From Micropruina glycogenica (GTDB taxonomy: Bacteria > Actinomycetota > Actinomycetes > Propionibacteriales > Propionibacteriaceae), in contig NZ_LT985188.1 in assembly GCF_900289045.1 (NCBI RefSeq), positions 2,418,001-2,482,000 on the forward strand: a DNA stretch of 64,000 nucleotides, given 5' to 3'. The notes under the pieces were generated by a model. It had not been told where the DNA came from and did no database searches. It was given only the letters and a program-made list of their open reading frames with translations. Every line of letters starts with the position of its first letter. Position 1 is the stretch's first letter. Shown piece after piece: positions 1-8,484 of the stretch. The translations under genes and the position numbers were made by a program.

Positions 1-51
1 TTTTCAGCCCATTCTCAGCTTCAAATCTCGCTGACCAGGGCGGACGCGGGG

Positions 52-90
52 TGAGCCAAAAGGAGAACCGTCCCCGATCTGGCTCAGTCG
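52..90. repeat. GGGGACGGTTCT-family palindromic unit
   Basis: GAGCCA and TGGCTC arms bracket an AGAACCGTCCCC core just downstream of, and slightly overlapping, the end of the first minus-strand gene. The same core recurs at 4758-4836, 27329-27489, 41313-41477 and, in variant form, 58489-58580. Confidence 0.7.
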
Positions 91-971
91 TCCGTGGAGA
101 GCCGCACGAGGTTGCCCCACGGGTCGTCCAGTTCGACCGATACGCCCGTGTCGCGCACCTGGACCCCGCCCGCGCGCAACCGGTCCGCCGCCTGGGCGAC
201 GTGGGAGTCGTCGGGCAGTGTGATGTCGACCCGACCGAGCCCCAGGGCCGGCGCCCGGAAGCCCGCCCCTGCGCTGCGCCACGTGTTCATCGCCATGTGG
301 TGGTGGTACCCGCCGGCGGCGACGAACACCGCCCCGTGCCACTCGGCGGTCAACTCGAAACCCAGTAGGTCGACGTAGAACCGCTTGGCCAGATCGGCGT
401 CCCCCACCTTGAGGTGCACGTGCCCAACAGTGCCGTCCAGCCCATCGAGCACGCCGCGCCGGTCGGGGGCGGTCGACAGGTGCTCGCGGGCGGCATCGGT
501 GAGGTGCTCGCCGATGAAAGCGTTGGGGTCGATGTAGAGGGCGTCCATCACGACGCGGCCGTCTCGATAGCTCCACTCGCTGCGTGGCCGGTCCCAGTAC
601 AGCTCGATGCCGTTGCCCTCGGGGTCGTCGAGGTAGAACGCCTGGCTGACCAGGTGGTCGCCGGCACCGGTGTAGAGCTGTGGGGTGTTGACCGCCACGG
701 ACGCCAGAGTCGCCGCGAGGGACGCCTGGTCGGGGTGCAGAATCGCAGTGTGAAAGAGGCCTGCGCTGCGCCGCTCGCCCTTGGGCAGGTCAGGACGATG
801 CCGCAGCTTCACCAGGGTCTGGCCGGCACGGCCGAGTTCGACCTCGGGGCCGTTCTCGGCCAGTACGTCGAGTAGCAGCACGTCGCGGTAGAAGGAGGTC
901 TGGCCCGCCAGATCGCCAACGTCGAGGCTCACCCGTCCCATATGGGTCTGCCCCGGCAACAACTCGGTCAC
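84..971 (-). CDS. Two-domain VOC protein, catechol 2,3-dioxygenase (CatE)-like
   Basis: The 295-residue protein has two vicinal-oxygen-chelate modules. The first opens with HMGRVSLDVGDL and closes with FYLDDPEGNGIELY; the second opens with VGHVHLKVGDADLAKRFY and closes with DDPWGNLVRL, giving the expected metal-ligand His and Glu of the CatE/extradiol dioxygenase branch in the first module. That family cleaves catecholic or related aromatic rings with Fe(II); the real substrate cannot be told from sequence. The GTG start at 971 has a strong GGAGGA ribosome-binding site a few bases upstream. It diverges from the MFS transporter at 1037, so the two could share a control region. No signal peptide is visible; the protein should be cytoplasmic. 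Glyoxalase or fosfomycin-resistance-type activities are less likely because of the paired-domain length. Confidence 0.8.
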   Translation of the reverse strand: MTELLPGQTHMGRVSLDVGDLAGQTSFYRDVLLLDVLAENGPEVELGRAGQTLVKLRHRPDLPKGERRSAGLFHTAILHPDQASLAATLASVAVNTPQLYTGAGDHLVSQAFYLDDPEGNGIELYWDRPRSEWSYRDGRVVMDALYIDPNAFIGEHLTDAAREHLSTAPDRRGVLDGLDGTVGHVHLKVGDADLAKRFYVDLLGFELTAEWHGAVFVAAGGYHHHMAMNTWRSAGAGFRAPALGLGRVDITLPDDSHVAQAADRLRAGGVQVRDTGVSVELDDPWGNLVRLSTDD

Positions 972-1036
972 GATTCCTCCTTTTGCTGACTCATCAACAA
1001 TCTAGTCTGCCGGGTTGTTCCCATACACTCCCCCGA

Positions 1037-2251
1037 GTGACCGACCACCCCCGCACAGCCCCGTCCGCACGGGGCGGGCACGCGCTGATCGTGGTCGGCA
1101 TCGTGCTGCTCTCGTTCAACATGCGCCCCGCCGCCGTGACCATAGGGCCCGTGCTGGGTCGCATCGTGGACGATCTGCACCTCAGCGGCGTCGAGGCGGG
1201 GCTGCTCACGGCGCTGCCCGTGTTGTCGTTCGCCCTGTTCGGCGCGCTCACCCCGCGGCTGGCGGCCCGGGTGGGTCCGCACCGGCTCACCGTGCTCGCG
1301 TTGGTCGCCGCGCTGGTGGGCATGGTGGGGCGCAGCCTCGCCACCAACGCGTGGGCCTTTCTGGCCCTGACCCTGGTGGCCCTGTCGGGTATGGCGTCGG
1401 TGAACGTGCTGATGCCGTCGCTGGTGAAGCGTCACTTTCCCGATCGCATCGGGCTGATGACCGCTGTCTACACCACCGCCATGGCGGTCGCCCTCACCAC
1501 CGCCGGCGTGCTGACCGTGCCCATTTCGGAAGCGACCGGAAGCTGGCGCATCGGCCTGGTGGTCTGGGCGGCGCTGGCGCTGCTGGCGATCGGCCCCTGG
1601 ATCGGCCTGGCCGGCCACGACCACCCGGACGCCGCCCCTCGCGTCGGCCCCGTCGTGCGGTTCGCCGACGTGGCCCGCACCCGGCTCGGCTGGGCGATGG
1701 CGGTGTTCTTCGGCATGCAGTCGTTGCAGGCCTACGCCGTGTTCGGCTGGATCGCCGAGCTGTACGCCGACGCGGGCTTCTCGGCCACCGAGGCCGGGTT
1801 GTTGTTGGGCGTGATCACCGGCATCGGCATTCCCTTGTCCTTTGTGATCCCGACGTTCGGCATTCGCAGCGCGCTGCAGTGGCCGATGCTGGTGGCGCTG
1901 ACGAGCTGCTACGTGGTCGGTTACCTCGGCCTGCTGATCGCCCCCGTCGCCGGGGCGTGGCTGTGGGCACTGCTGGTGGGCATCGGCACCTGCACGTTTC
2001 CGCTGATACTCACCCTGATCGGGTTGCGGGCCCGCACGGCCGAGGGCACCGCCGCGCTGTCGGGGTTCACCCAATCGGTGGGCTACCTGCTCAGCGCCGT
2101 CGGGCCGTTCAGCATCGGACTGCTGCACGATGCGACCAATGGCTGGACCGCGCCACTGCTGCTGCTGATCGCCCTACTCGTTCCGCTCACGGTGGCGGGC
2201 TGGACGGCGATCCGGTCGGGTCCGATCGAGGACCAGCTGCATCAGCGCTGA
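1037..2251 (+). CDS. MFS transporter, CynX/NimT (cyanate/2-nitroimidazole) type
   Basis: The protein of about 404 residues has roughly twelve hydrophobic segments. The N-terminal LSFNMRPAAVTIGPVL stretch and the RVGPHRLTVLAL loop are typical of the CynX/NimT branch of the major facilitator superfamily, whose members import cyanate or export small drugs such as 2-nitroimidazole. I prefer the GTG at 1037 over an in-frame ATG at 983, because the extra 18 residues (rich in Q, S, P) are unlike the family and the divergent gene's control region lies there. It sits in the inner membrane. The substrate is not predictable; the neighbouring dioxygenase-like gene is the only contextual hint. Confidence 0.8.
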   Translation: MTDHPRTAPSARGGHALIVVGIVLLSFNMRPAAVTIGPVLGRIVDDLHLSGVEAGLLTALPVLSFALFGALTPRLAARVGPHRLTVLALVAALVGMVGRSLATNAWAFLALTLVALSGMASVNVLMPSLVKRHFPDRIGLMTAVYTTAMAVALTTAGVLTVPISEATGSWRIGLVVWAALALLAIGPWIGLAGHDHPDAAPRVGPVVRFADVARTRLGWAMAVFFGMQSLQAYAVFGWIAELYADAGFSATEAGLLLGVITGIGIPLSFVIPTFGIRSALQWPMLVALTSCYVVGYLGLLIAPVAGAWLWALLVGIGTCTFPLILTLIGLRARTAEGTAALSGFTQSVGYLLSAVGPFSIGLLHDATNGWTAPLLLLIALLVPLTVAGWTAIRSGPIEDQLHQR

Positions 2252-2263
2252 TCGTCGATCGTC

Positions 2264-2321
2264 GTTGGTCGAGTCTGTCGAGACCGACGCCGGTCGGGGG
2301 TTTTCGACAAGCCCAACCAGC
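2264..2321. repeat. TTGGTCGAG...CCAACCAGC inverted repeat, copy 1
   Basis: The left arm GTTGGTCGAGTCTGTCGAG and a right arm ending TTCGACAAGCCCAACCAGC are imperfect reverse complements around a short GC-rich centre. About eleven related copies, whole or half, lie in intergenic gaps across the window (2264, 3272, 8354, 21548, 23386, 23602, 33332, 39910, 52453, 54785, 57488). Confidence 0.8.
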
Positions 2322-2369
2322 AGTACGGCGGCCCCAGGACTTCTCGAGCGGTGCGGCTACGCTGATTCG

Positions 2370-3239
2370 GTGCGGCGGCTCGTGGTGACCTTGGCGCTGG
2401 CCGGGCTGCTGTGCGGGTGCACCGCCGCACCGGCCGTCTCGCCGTCCGTCAGCACCCCCTCCCCGCAGTACGTCGTCACGCCGACTCCCAGCCCGAGCAC
2501 GGCCATATCCGTGGCCGGCGCGACGCCCACACCGGCACCTTCGAGTGCGAAGCCGAGCGCCACGCCCACCGCCTCGGCGAAGACCAAGCCGCTGGCCGGA
2601 CGCACCATCGTGGTCGACCCCGGTCACAACGCGGTCTGGACGAAGGCCCTGCTCAAGCAGGTGCCGGCCGGCAACGGACGCACCAAGCCATGCAACGCGT
2701 CCGGCACCGCCGGCGGCAGCTACGCCGAGCACACCTTCACCTGGCAACTCGGCCAGGCCCTGGTCGCGCGCCTGCAGCGGTTGGGCGCCACAGTGGAGCT
2801 GACCAGGCCCAACGATCGCGGAAGCGGGCCGTGCGTCAACGCCAGGGCCGCGATCACCAACCGCGCCAAGGCCGACCTGCTGATCTCGCTGCACGCCGAC
2901 GGCAACCTCGCCCAGGGCGCCCGCGGCTACCACATCATCGTCAGCTCGACCATGGTGGGCGGGGCCGCTGTCGAGCGCCGTTCGGCCGCCCTGGCCCGCG
3001 ACCTGCGCACCGAGTTGGACGCCACCCGCACCATGCCGCGCTCCACCTACATCGGCGGCGGCACCGCGATTCACGCCCGCACCGACATCGCCGGGCTGAA
3101 CCTGATCAACGTGCCTGGAGTGATGCTCGAACTGGGCAACATGCGCAACGCGTCCGATCTGGCGCTGCAGCGCTCGCCGCAGTGGCGGGCCACCGTTGCG
3201 AAAGCCCTGGCCGCCGGAGCGGTGGCGGCTCTCGCCTAG
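2370..3239 (+). CDS. Lipoprotein N-acetylmuramoyl-L-alanine amidase (Amidase_3)
   Basis: The enzyme should cut the amide bond between MurNAc and the stem peptide. Starting at the GTG at 2370 gives a classical lipoprotein signal: RR, a hydrophobic run and the lipobox LLCGC, with the lipidated Cys near residue 17. A Ser/Pro/Thr-rich spacer follows (to about residue 75), then the zinc amidase domain. Zinc ligands are the His of DPGH, the Glu of YAEHTF and the His of SLHAD; the catalytic Glu is in MLELGNMRN. An upstream in-frame ATG at 2265 lies in repeat sequence and would bury the signal peptide, so I reject it. The protein is probably anchored to the outer face of the membrane and acts in wall turnover or daughter-cell separation. 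It is about 289 residues, usual for the family. Confidence 0.88.
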   Translation: MRRLVVTLALAGLLCGCTAAPAVSPSVSTPSPQYVVTPTPSPSTAISVAGATPTPAPSSAKPSATPTASAKTKPLAGRTIVVDPGHNAVWTKALLKQVPAGNGRTKPCNASGTAGGSYAEHTFTWQLGQALVARLQRLGATVELTRPNDRGSGPCVNARAAITNRAKADLLISLHADGNLAQGARGYHIIVSSTMVGGAAVERRSAALARDLRTELDATRTMPRSTYIGGGTAIHARTDIAGLNLINVPGVMLELGNMRNASDLALQRSPQWRATVAKALAAGAVAALA

Positions 3240-3271
3240 GGCGGTTCAGTTTCTCTTGGGCTCCATGGCCC

Positions 3272-3323
3272 CGAGCTTGTTCGACCCGCTGCTGGTCAGG
3301 GGTTTCGACACGGTCCACCAGCG
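3272..3323. repeat. TTGGTCGAG-family inverted repeat, copy 2
   Basis: Degenerate copy: CGAGCTTGTTCGACCCG on the left and GGTTTCGACACGGTCCACC on the right. It lies immediately 3' of the amidase gene. Confidence 0.55.
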
Positions 3324-3379
3324 CGGCCGGCGCGTCGTCACAGACACTCGCCGCGGGGTTCGTGCATCCCGTGCTGCGC

Positions 3380-3395
3380 TGGGAGAGCGCTCCCA
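3380..3395. promoter_or_regulatory. Candidate LacI-family operator upstream of the GH32 gene
   Basis: TGGGAGAGCGCTCCCA has 6-bp perfect arms around AGCG and contains the perfect palindrome GAGCGCTC. It resembles the TGGGAGCGCTCCCA sites of actinobacterial CelR-type sugar regulators but is two bases longer. It lies about 48 bp upstream of the GH32 start; a TTGACG hexamer at 3414-3419 could be the -35 element. A role in fructan or sucrose induction is inference. Confidence 0.4.
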
Positions 3396-3442
3396 CCGGG
3401 CTGCCGAGATCTGTTGACGAACGTGCGACGCAGCCCACTACC

Positions 3443-4744
3443 ATGCGGACCATGGCGCGCCAGCACTCACGTCCACGCTGGCACTACTCGCCGCTGCAGA
3501 CGTGGATGAACGACCCCAACGGGCTGATCCACTACGCCGGCACGTGGCACCTGTTCTACCAGTCGAACCCCTCGGACGACCGCTGGGGCAACATGTCGTG
3601 GGGGCACGCGACGTCGCCCGACCTGTTGACCTGGACCGAGCATCATGTCGCGCTGTGGCATACCGACAGCGAAGAGATCTTCTCGGGCAGTTGTGTGTTC
3701 GACGCCACCAACTCCAGCGACCTGGGCACCGCCGACTGGCCGCCGCTGGTGGCGATCTACACCGCCAACTACCGCCCGGGCAGCGAGCGGCACGGCACCC
3801 AGGCCCAGTGCCTCGCCTACAGCCTCGACGGCGGATCGCACTGGACCAACTACTCCGGCAACCCGGTGCTCGACAGAGGCTCGGCCAACTTTCGCGACCC
3901 CAAGGTGTTTCGGCACGGCGACGCCTGGGTGATGGTGGCCGTCGAGGCCGAAAACCAGCAGGTGGTGATCTACCGCTCGACCAACCTGGTCGACTGGACG
4001 TACTGCTCGACGTTCGGCCCGGCGCATGCGGCCGCGGGCGTCTGGGAGTGCCCCGACCTGTTCGAACTGCCGGTGGCCGGACATGACGAGACCCGCTGGG
4101 TGCTGCTGGTGAACGTCAACCCGGGCGGGGTGGCCGGTGGCAGCGGCTGCCAGTACTTCGTCGGTGATTTCGACGGCCACACGTTCACCCCAGACCGGGT
4201 GATCGCCACGTCGACCGATCGTGACCTCGGTCTCGACGACCCGCTGCTGCGGTCGTACGACTGGTTCGACTACGGCCGCGACTGCTATGCCGTGGTGTCG
4301 TTCGCGGACGCCCCGGGCGGCCGCCGGATCGTGTTGGGCTGGATGAACAACTGGGACTACGCCGCCGACGTGCCGCTGACCGGCGGTCGTAGCATCATGA
4401 CCATCCCCCGTGAACTCGACCTGGTGCTTCTCGACGACGGTTACCGGGTGCGGCAGCGGCCCGTCCGAGAGCTGCCCGTGGACGCCCTGCAGCATCACGC
4501 ACTGGCGGCCGGCGACCGGGTCGTCATCAACGGAGTCGCGCTGGAGTATCACAACGGGGTGCTCAGCCTCGATCGTCGCGGGGTGGGTATGAACGACTTT
4601 CACGAGGCGTTCGGCAGCCGGCAGTGGGCCGAGGTGCCCGGCGAGCCCGAAACCGTCCACGTGGACGTGCTGGTCGACACCTGTTCGATCGAGGTGTTCG
4701 CCGCCGGCGGCCTGGTGACCATCAGCGATCTGGTCTTCTTCTGA
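3443..4744 (+). CDS. GH32 beta-fructofuranosidase (levanase/invertase family)
   Basis: Glycoside hydrolase family 32 enzymes release fructose from sucrose, inulin or levan. All three family signatures are present: WMNDPNG near residue 20 (nucleophile Asp), FRDPK (transition-state stabilising Asp) and WECPDLFEL (acid/base Glu). A short C-terminal beta-sandwich ends in DTCSIEVFAAGG, the usual GH32C motif. At about 433 residues it is compact. There is no signal peptide, so hydrolysis should be cytoplasmic and needs an uptake system; the SLC45-type sugar symporter at 37855 is a candidate. Two starts are possible, ATG 3443 or ATG 3452; the catalytic domain begins so soon after that the difference is trivial. 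A LacI-type palindrome lies just upstream. Confidence 0.9.
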   Translation: MRTMARQHSRPRWHYSPLQTWMNDPNGLIHYAGTWHLFYQSNPSDDRWGNMSWGHATSPDLLTWTEHHVALWHTDSEEIFSGSCVFDATNSSDLGTADWPPLVAIYTANYRPGSERHGTQAQCLAYSLDGGSHWTNYSGNPVLDRGSANFRDPKVFRHGDAWVMVAVEAENQQVVIYRSTNLVDWTYCSTFGPAHAAAGVWECPDLFELPVAGHDETRWVLLVNVNPGGVAGGSGCQYFVGDFDGHTFTPDRVIATSTDRDLGLDDPLLRSYDWFDYGRDCYAVVSFADAPGGRRIVLGWMNNWDYAADVPLTGGRSIMTIPRELDLVLLDDGYRVRQRPVRELPVDALQHHALAAGDRVVINGVALEYHNGVLSLDRRGVGMNDFHEAFGSRQWAEVPGEPETVHVDVLVDTCSIEVFAAGGLVTISDLVFF

Positions 4745-4757
4745 ACCTCGCCCAGCG

Positions 4758-4836
4758 GGCTGAGCCAGAAGTGAGGACGGTTCTCTTTCTGTATCACCGG
4801 CAATCTGAGCCGGAATGAGAACCGTCCCATTCGGGC
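4758..4836. repeat. GGACGGTTCTC/GAGAACCGTCC hairpin cassette
   Basis: The left arm runs from GGCTGAGCC to GGACGGTTCTC and the right arm from GAGAACCGTCC to GGGCTC, with an intervening GCCGGCAATCTGAGCCGG-like segment. It separates the GH32 gene from the deacetylase gene and could also act as a transcription terminator. Confidence 0.7.
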
Positions 4837-4854
4837 TCGGGCATACTTGCCGCC

Positions 4855-5649
4855 GTGTCCACGATCGTGTTCGTTCATGCCCACCCCGACGACGAAGGCA
4901 CCCTGACCGCCGGGTCGATGATCCGGGCCGCCGAGGAGGGCCATCGCGTGGTGGTGGTGTTCGCCACCCACGGTGAGCACGGCGAGGCTGCCGTTGATCT
5001 CGCAGCCGGCGAAACCGTGGCGCAGCGCCGCATGAAGGAGGCGGCCAACGCCGCCGAGGTCGCCGGTATCGAGCGTGTGCACTGGTTGGGCTATGCCGAC
5101 TCGGGCATGGCGGGGTGGACGCAGAACAACGACCCCGACGCGTTCCTGCAGGCCGATCTCGACCAGGCGGCCGGGCGGCTGGCAGCCGTGCTCGACCATG
5201 AACAGGCGGACGTGCTGGTGGGCTACGACTGGCACGGCAACTACGGCCATCCCGATCACGTCAGGGTGCACCAGGTCGTGCGCCGGGCGGCCGAACTGGC
5301 CGCCCAGCGTCCGCGATTGTTCGAGGCCACGATGAACCGCGACCTCATGCGACGCAACTTCGAGTTGGCGAAGAGCGCAGGCATCGAGGGCGCGGAAGAC
5401 TTCGACCCCGACGCTCCGATGACCGACGGCAACCCGCTCGGCACCCCCGAGGCCGAACTCAACCTACAGGTCGACGTCACCGGCCAACTGGCCAAGCGGC
5501 GCACGATGATGGCCTGCCACATCAGCCAGGTCACCGACGTGGGGGGCATGCTGGCCATGCCGGTGGAAGCGTTCGAGGCGATGTTCAGCCGCGAGCACTA
5601 CATCGAGGTGGGCAGCACCGACCCGATGCGCCTCGGCTGGCTGGTGTGA
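4855..5649 (+). CDS. PIG-L family zinc deacetylase (MshB/Mca-like)
   Basis: The N-terminal AHPDDE motif, preceded by a beta strand, and the later HGNYGHPDH motif supply the zinc ligands and catalytic Asp of the PIG-L/LmbE deacetylase fold. In Actinobacteria members include MshB (mycothiol synthesis) and Mca (mycothiol S-conjugate amidase); others remove acetyl groups from GlcNAc-containing compounds. At 264 residues it is shorter than typical MshB or Mca, so I do not assign either symbol. The GTG start is immediately in front of the first strand. It is followed after a few bases by a small gene of unknown function, probably in the same transcript. Confidence 0.82.
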   Translation: MSTIVFVHAHPDDEGTLTAGSMIRAAEEGHRVVVVFATHGEHGEAAVDLAAGETVAQRRMKEAANAAEVAGIERVHWLGYADSGMAGWTQNNDPDAFLQADLDQAAGRLAAVLDHEQADVLVGYDWHGNYGHPDHVRVHQVVRRAAELAAQRPRLFEATMNRDLMRRNFELAKSAGIEGAEDFDPDAPMTDGNPLGTPEAELNLQVDVTGQLAKRRTMMACHISQVTDVGGMLAMPVEAFEAMFSREHYIEVGSTDPMRLGWLV

Positions 5650-5656
5650 ACCCGTG

Positions 5657-6034
5657 ATGAGCGATTCTCACCCGGTGACCGACCAGTTCTGGCCCACCCT
5701 GCCGCAGCCCCTCGACCGATCCGACGACTCACGTGAGCCGTCGAACACCGAGTTCACGGTGATCGTCGAACAGACCGAGGGCAGCGGCAACAGCATGCGC
5801 TGGCTGGCCGTGCCGGTGACGCCGAGCACCTGGGACGACCGCGAAACCGCCCGCGCCGAGGCCCAGCGGTACGCCTGGACGTTTCAACCGCGGCACCCGA
5901 TGAGCGAACAGCGGCGGTCGGTCTACCGAGTCTCGCCCGATGAGTACCTGGTGATCATCGAGGGCGCCACCATGACGTTCTCACTGCGGGTCACCGTGGC
6001 CGAGCCGCTCGGCTACCACAGCTCAGATCGGTAG
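5657..6034 (+). CDS. Hypothetical protein, 125 aa, no recognised domain
   Basis: I do not recognise a family. The first ~30 residues are polar and probably disordered ([15 protein letters not shown]); the remainder alternates beta-like strands ([31 protein letters not shown]) with one charged helix ([14 protein letters not shown]), suggesting a small alpha/beta fold. The gene follows the PIG-L deacetylase with only a few bases between, so they are probably co-transcribed. Its last 12 bases overlap the 3' end of the convergent dprE2. The ATG at 5657 is preferred over the GTG at 5654. Confidence 0.6.
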   Translation: MSDSHPVTDQFWPTLPQPLDRSDDSREPSNTEFTVIVEQTEGSGNSMRWLAVPVTPSTWDDRETARAEAQRYAWTFQPRHPMSEQRRSVYRVSPDEYLVIIEGATMTFSLRVTVAEPLGYHSSDR

Positions 6035-6784
6035 CCTGCGAAACACCGGACGGGGCACGTGCCGCAGCGCCATCATCACGAACCGGAACGCCGGCGGCAC
6101 CCAGATCAGCGTCTTGCCGTCGGCGACGGCCTGCACGATCTGCTTCGCTGCGTCCCCCTTGTCGACGGTCAGCGGCGCCTCTTTCACGCCGGCCGACATG
6201 CGCGTGCGCACCTGCCCGGGCCGGACGACGAGCACCTTGGGCCCCAGCCCGTCCAACGCCTCACCGAGGTTGAGGTAGAAGCCGTCGAGCCCGGCCTTGG
6301 TCGAGCCGTAGACGAAGTTCGAGCGCCGCACCCGCTCGCCGGCCACGGTGCTCATGGCCACGATCTGGCCGTGGCCCTGCGCCTTGAACCGCTCGCCGAG
6401 CAGCACGCCGACGCTGACCGCGCCGGTGTAGTTGACCTGGCAGATCTGCACGGCTTTGGCCTGGTTCTGCCAAAGTTCTTCGGCGTCGCCGAGCAGGCCG
6501 AACGCCACGATGGCCAGGTCGATGTCGCCGCCGGCGAAGGCTGCCTCGACCACCGCGGGGTGGGTGTCGAACGCGGTGGCGTCGAAGTCGAGCACCTCAA
6601 CCGCGGTGGCGCCCTGCACCTTCAGGGCGTCCACCGACGCCTCGGTCAGCGGGTCGCCCGGCTGGCAGGCCAGCACCACGCGCACGGGCTGGCGGCGCAG
6701 GTACTCGGTGATGATCGCCAGGCCGATCTCAGAGGTGCCACCCAGCAGCAGAATCGACTGCGGGTTGCCGACGGCGTCGAACAT
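6023..6784 (-). CDS. dprE2: Decaprenylphospho-beta-D-erythro-pentofuranosid-2-ulose 2-reductase (DprE2)
   Basis: The SDR-fold protein of about 253 residues has a nucleotide-binding N-terminus ([13 protein letters not shown]), an active site of the form S-x(n)-Y-x3-K (Tyr and Lys in FVYGSTKAG) and a C-terminal hydrophobic tail ([17 protein letters not shown]) typical of membrane-associated DprE2. It would reduce the keto intermediate made by DprE1, giving decaprenyl-phospho-arabinose, the only known donor for mycobacterial-type cell-wall arabinan. The start at 6784 puts the Rossmann glycine motif at the usual distance; longer readings run into dprE1. dprE1 lies 41 bp upstream in the same direction, the conserved gene order being dprE1-dprE2. 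Confidence 0.85.
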   Translation of the reverse strand: MFDAVGNPQSILLLGGTSEIGLAIITEYLRRQPVRVVLACQPGDPLTEASVDALKVQGATAVEVLDFDATAFDTHPAVVEAAFAGGDIDLAIVAFGLLGDAEELWQNQAKAVQICQVNYTGAVSVGVLLGERFKAQGHGQIVAMSTVAGERVRRSNFVYGSTKAGLDGFYLNLGEALDGLGPKVLVVRPGQVRTRMSAGVKEAPLTVDKGDAAKQIVQAVADGKTLIWVPPAFRFVMMALRHVPRPVFRRLPI

Positions 6785-6825
6785 GGGGTCTCGCTTTCGT
6801 GCGTGATTCGCGGGGACGCGTGGGG

Positions 6826-8256
6826 TCAGATGAGTTCGAGCCGGCGGCCCAGGTCTGAGGCGAACACCCCGTCGGGGTCGATGGCGCGCCGGGTCGCGAT
6901 CCACGCGTCGATGTCGGGGTACATGGCGTGGAAGGTGGCGGCTGTGGTGCGGCTGTCCTTGGCGGTGTAGAGCCGTCCGCCGAACTCGAGAATGCGGGCG
7001 TCCAGCCCGGTCAGAAACTCGTTCAGCCCGGCCTTGATCGGAAAGTCGACGCACACGTTCCAGCCCGCCATCGGGTAGCTGAGCGGGGCGCGGTTGCCCT
7101 CGCCGAACAGCTTGAACACGTTGAGGAACGAGTAGTGGCCCGAGCGTTGGATGTCGCCGATGATCGCCTTGAACTCATCGATCGCCGACGGCGGCACCAC
7201 GAACTGGTACTGCAGAAAGCCGGCCGGCCCATAAGCGCGGTTCCACTCGCTGAACATGTCGAGCGGGTGATAGAAGCCGGTGAGGGTCTGGATCTTGTTG
7301 GTGTAGTTGCCCGACTTGGCGTACCACACCGTGCCCAGCGCGCTGAAGGTGAACTTGTTGGCCAGCCCGTTGGGAAAGACGTCGGGCAGTTCGAACAGCG
7401 GCTTGGCGCTGAAGTGCAGGGGGTCGGCGGCCAGTTTGGGCGCATACTCCTGCAGTTGCGCGAGCGTGGCCAGGCTGCCGCGTGACACGGCGGCACGACC
7501 GAGTTTGGGGGGCGCCGAGATGGCGTCGAACCAGGCCGAGCTGTAGTCGTAGCGGGCCTCGGAGCCGTCGGAGTGCACTGCGATGGTCTCGTCGAGACTG
7601 TCGGTGACCACGCCGTCGGCCAGAAAGTACGCGGTTTCGGTGCGGGTCATCGCCAGCCGCACCCGCAGAATGATGCCGGTCATGCCCACACCGCCGATGG
7701 TGGCCCAGAACAGGCTGCCGTCGGGGTCGTCGGAACTGCCTTCGGGGGTGAGGGTGAGCACCCGTCCATCGGCCACCAGCAGGTCCATGGACGTGACGTG
7801 GTCGCCGAAGCTGCCCGCCGAATGGTGGTTCTTGCCGTGCACGTCGCAGCCGATGGCACCGCCGATGGTGACCTGGCGGGTGCCGGGCAGCACGGGCACC
7901 CACAGGCCGTAGGGCAGGGCGGCACGCATCAGGGCGTCGAGGCTGACCCCCGCGTCGAGGTCGATGATGCCGGTCTCGGTGTCGATCTCGTGGATGGTGT
8001 CGAGGCCGTTCATGTCGATCACCAGGCCGCCGGTGTTCTGGGCCACGTCGCCGTAGCTGCGCCCCAGCCCCCGCGCGACCACGCCGCGCTTGAGGTGTGA
8101 CGGCTTGCCGGCGTTGTGGTCGGCCACCGCGGCCACGGCCGCGATCACGCGGTCGGGGGTGGTGGGACGCAACACGTGCGACAGGCCGGACGCGGTGCGT
8201 CCCCAGCCCGAGAGCGGTTCGAGAGAGGTTGGCAGGTCGGTCGCTGTAGTGAACAT
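6826..8256 (-). CDS. dprE1: Decaprenylphosphoryl-beta-D-ribose 2-oxidase (DprE1)
   Basis: FAD-dependent oxidase of the VAO/GlcD type, 476 residues, about the usual length. The N-terminal FAD-binding module contains [15 protein letters not shown], and a second FAD contact region carries [18 protein letters not shown]-like features (Gly-rich, ending in a histidine pair). The C-terminal substrate-binding half has [16 protein letters not shown] and [12 protein letters not shown] segments characteristic of DprE1. It oxidises the 2'-OH of decaprenyl-phospho-ribose; DprE2, encoded 41 bp downstream, completes the epimerisation. The position normally occupied by the benzothiazinone-reactive Cys (Cys387 in M. 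tuberculosis) cannot be assigned with certainty by eye, although the NVCVDFP segment near residue 395 offers a Cys. Confidence 0.88.
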   Translation of the reverse strand: MFTTATDLPTSLEPLSGWGRTASGLSHVLRPTTPDRVIAAVAAVADHNAGKPSHLKRGVVARGLGRSYGDVAQNTGGLVIDMNGLDTIHEIDTETGIIDLDAGVSLDALMRAALPYGLWVPVLPGTRQVTIGGAIGCDVHGKNHHSAGSFGDHVTSMDLLVADGRVLTLTPEGSSDDPDGSLFWATIGGVGMTGIILRVRLAMTRTETAYFLADGVVTDSLDETIAVHSDGSEARYDYSSAWFDAISAPPKLGRAAVSRGSLATLAQLQEYAPKLAADPLHFSAKPLFELPDVFPNGLANKFTFSALGTVWYAKSGNYTNKIQTLTGFYHPLDMFSEWNRAYGPAGFLQYQFVVPPSAIDEFKAIIGDIQRSGHYSFLNVFKLFGEGNRAPLSYPMAGWNVCVDFPIKAGLNEFLTGLDARILEFGGRLYTAKDSRTTAATFHAMYPDIDAWIATRRAIDPDGVFASDLGRRLELI

Positions 8257-8353
8257 CGGGGCTCAGTCTATCGCCGGGCGCCGGTGCGCACCGGCCGCGT
8301 GCAGGATCGTCCGACCGGGCTCACCTCAGGTGCTGGGCCGGATCTGCACCATC

Positions 8354-8406
8354 GGTGGTCGAGCGTGTGGAGACCACGCATGGTCAGAGGTTTCGACGAG
8401 TTGGGC
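8354..8406. repeat. TTGGTCGAG-family inverted repeat, copy 3
   Basis: GGTGGTCGAGCGTGTGGAGA on the left, GGTTTCGACGAGTTGGGC on the right. It lies between the start of dprE1 and the ClC-like remnant. Confidence 0.6.
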
Positions 8407-8484
8407 GTGCGATCGTCGGCGCGCAACTGCCGCGTGCAGTACGTTGACGCCAGCCCAACAGGTGCCGATCGGACGGCCCGGGGC

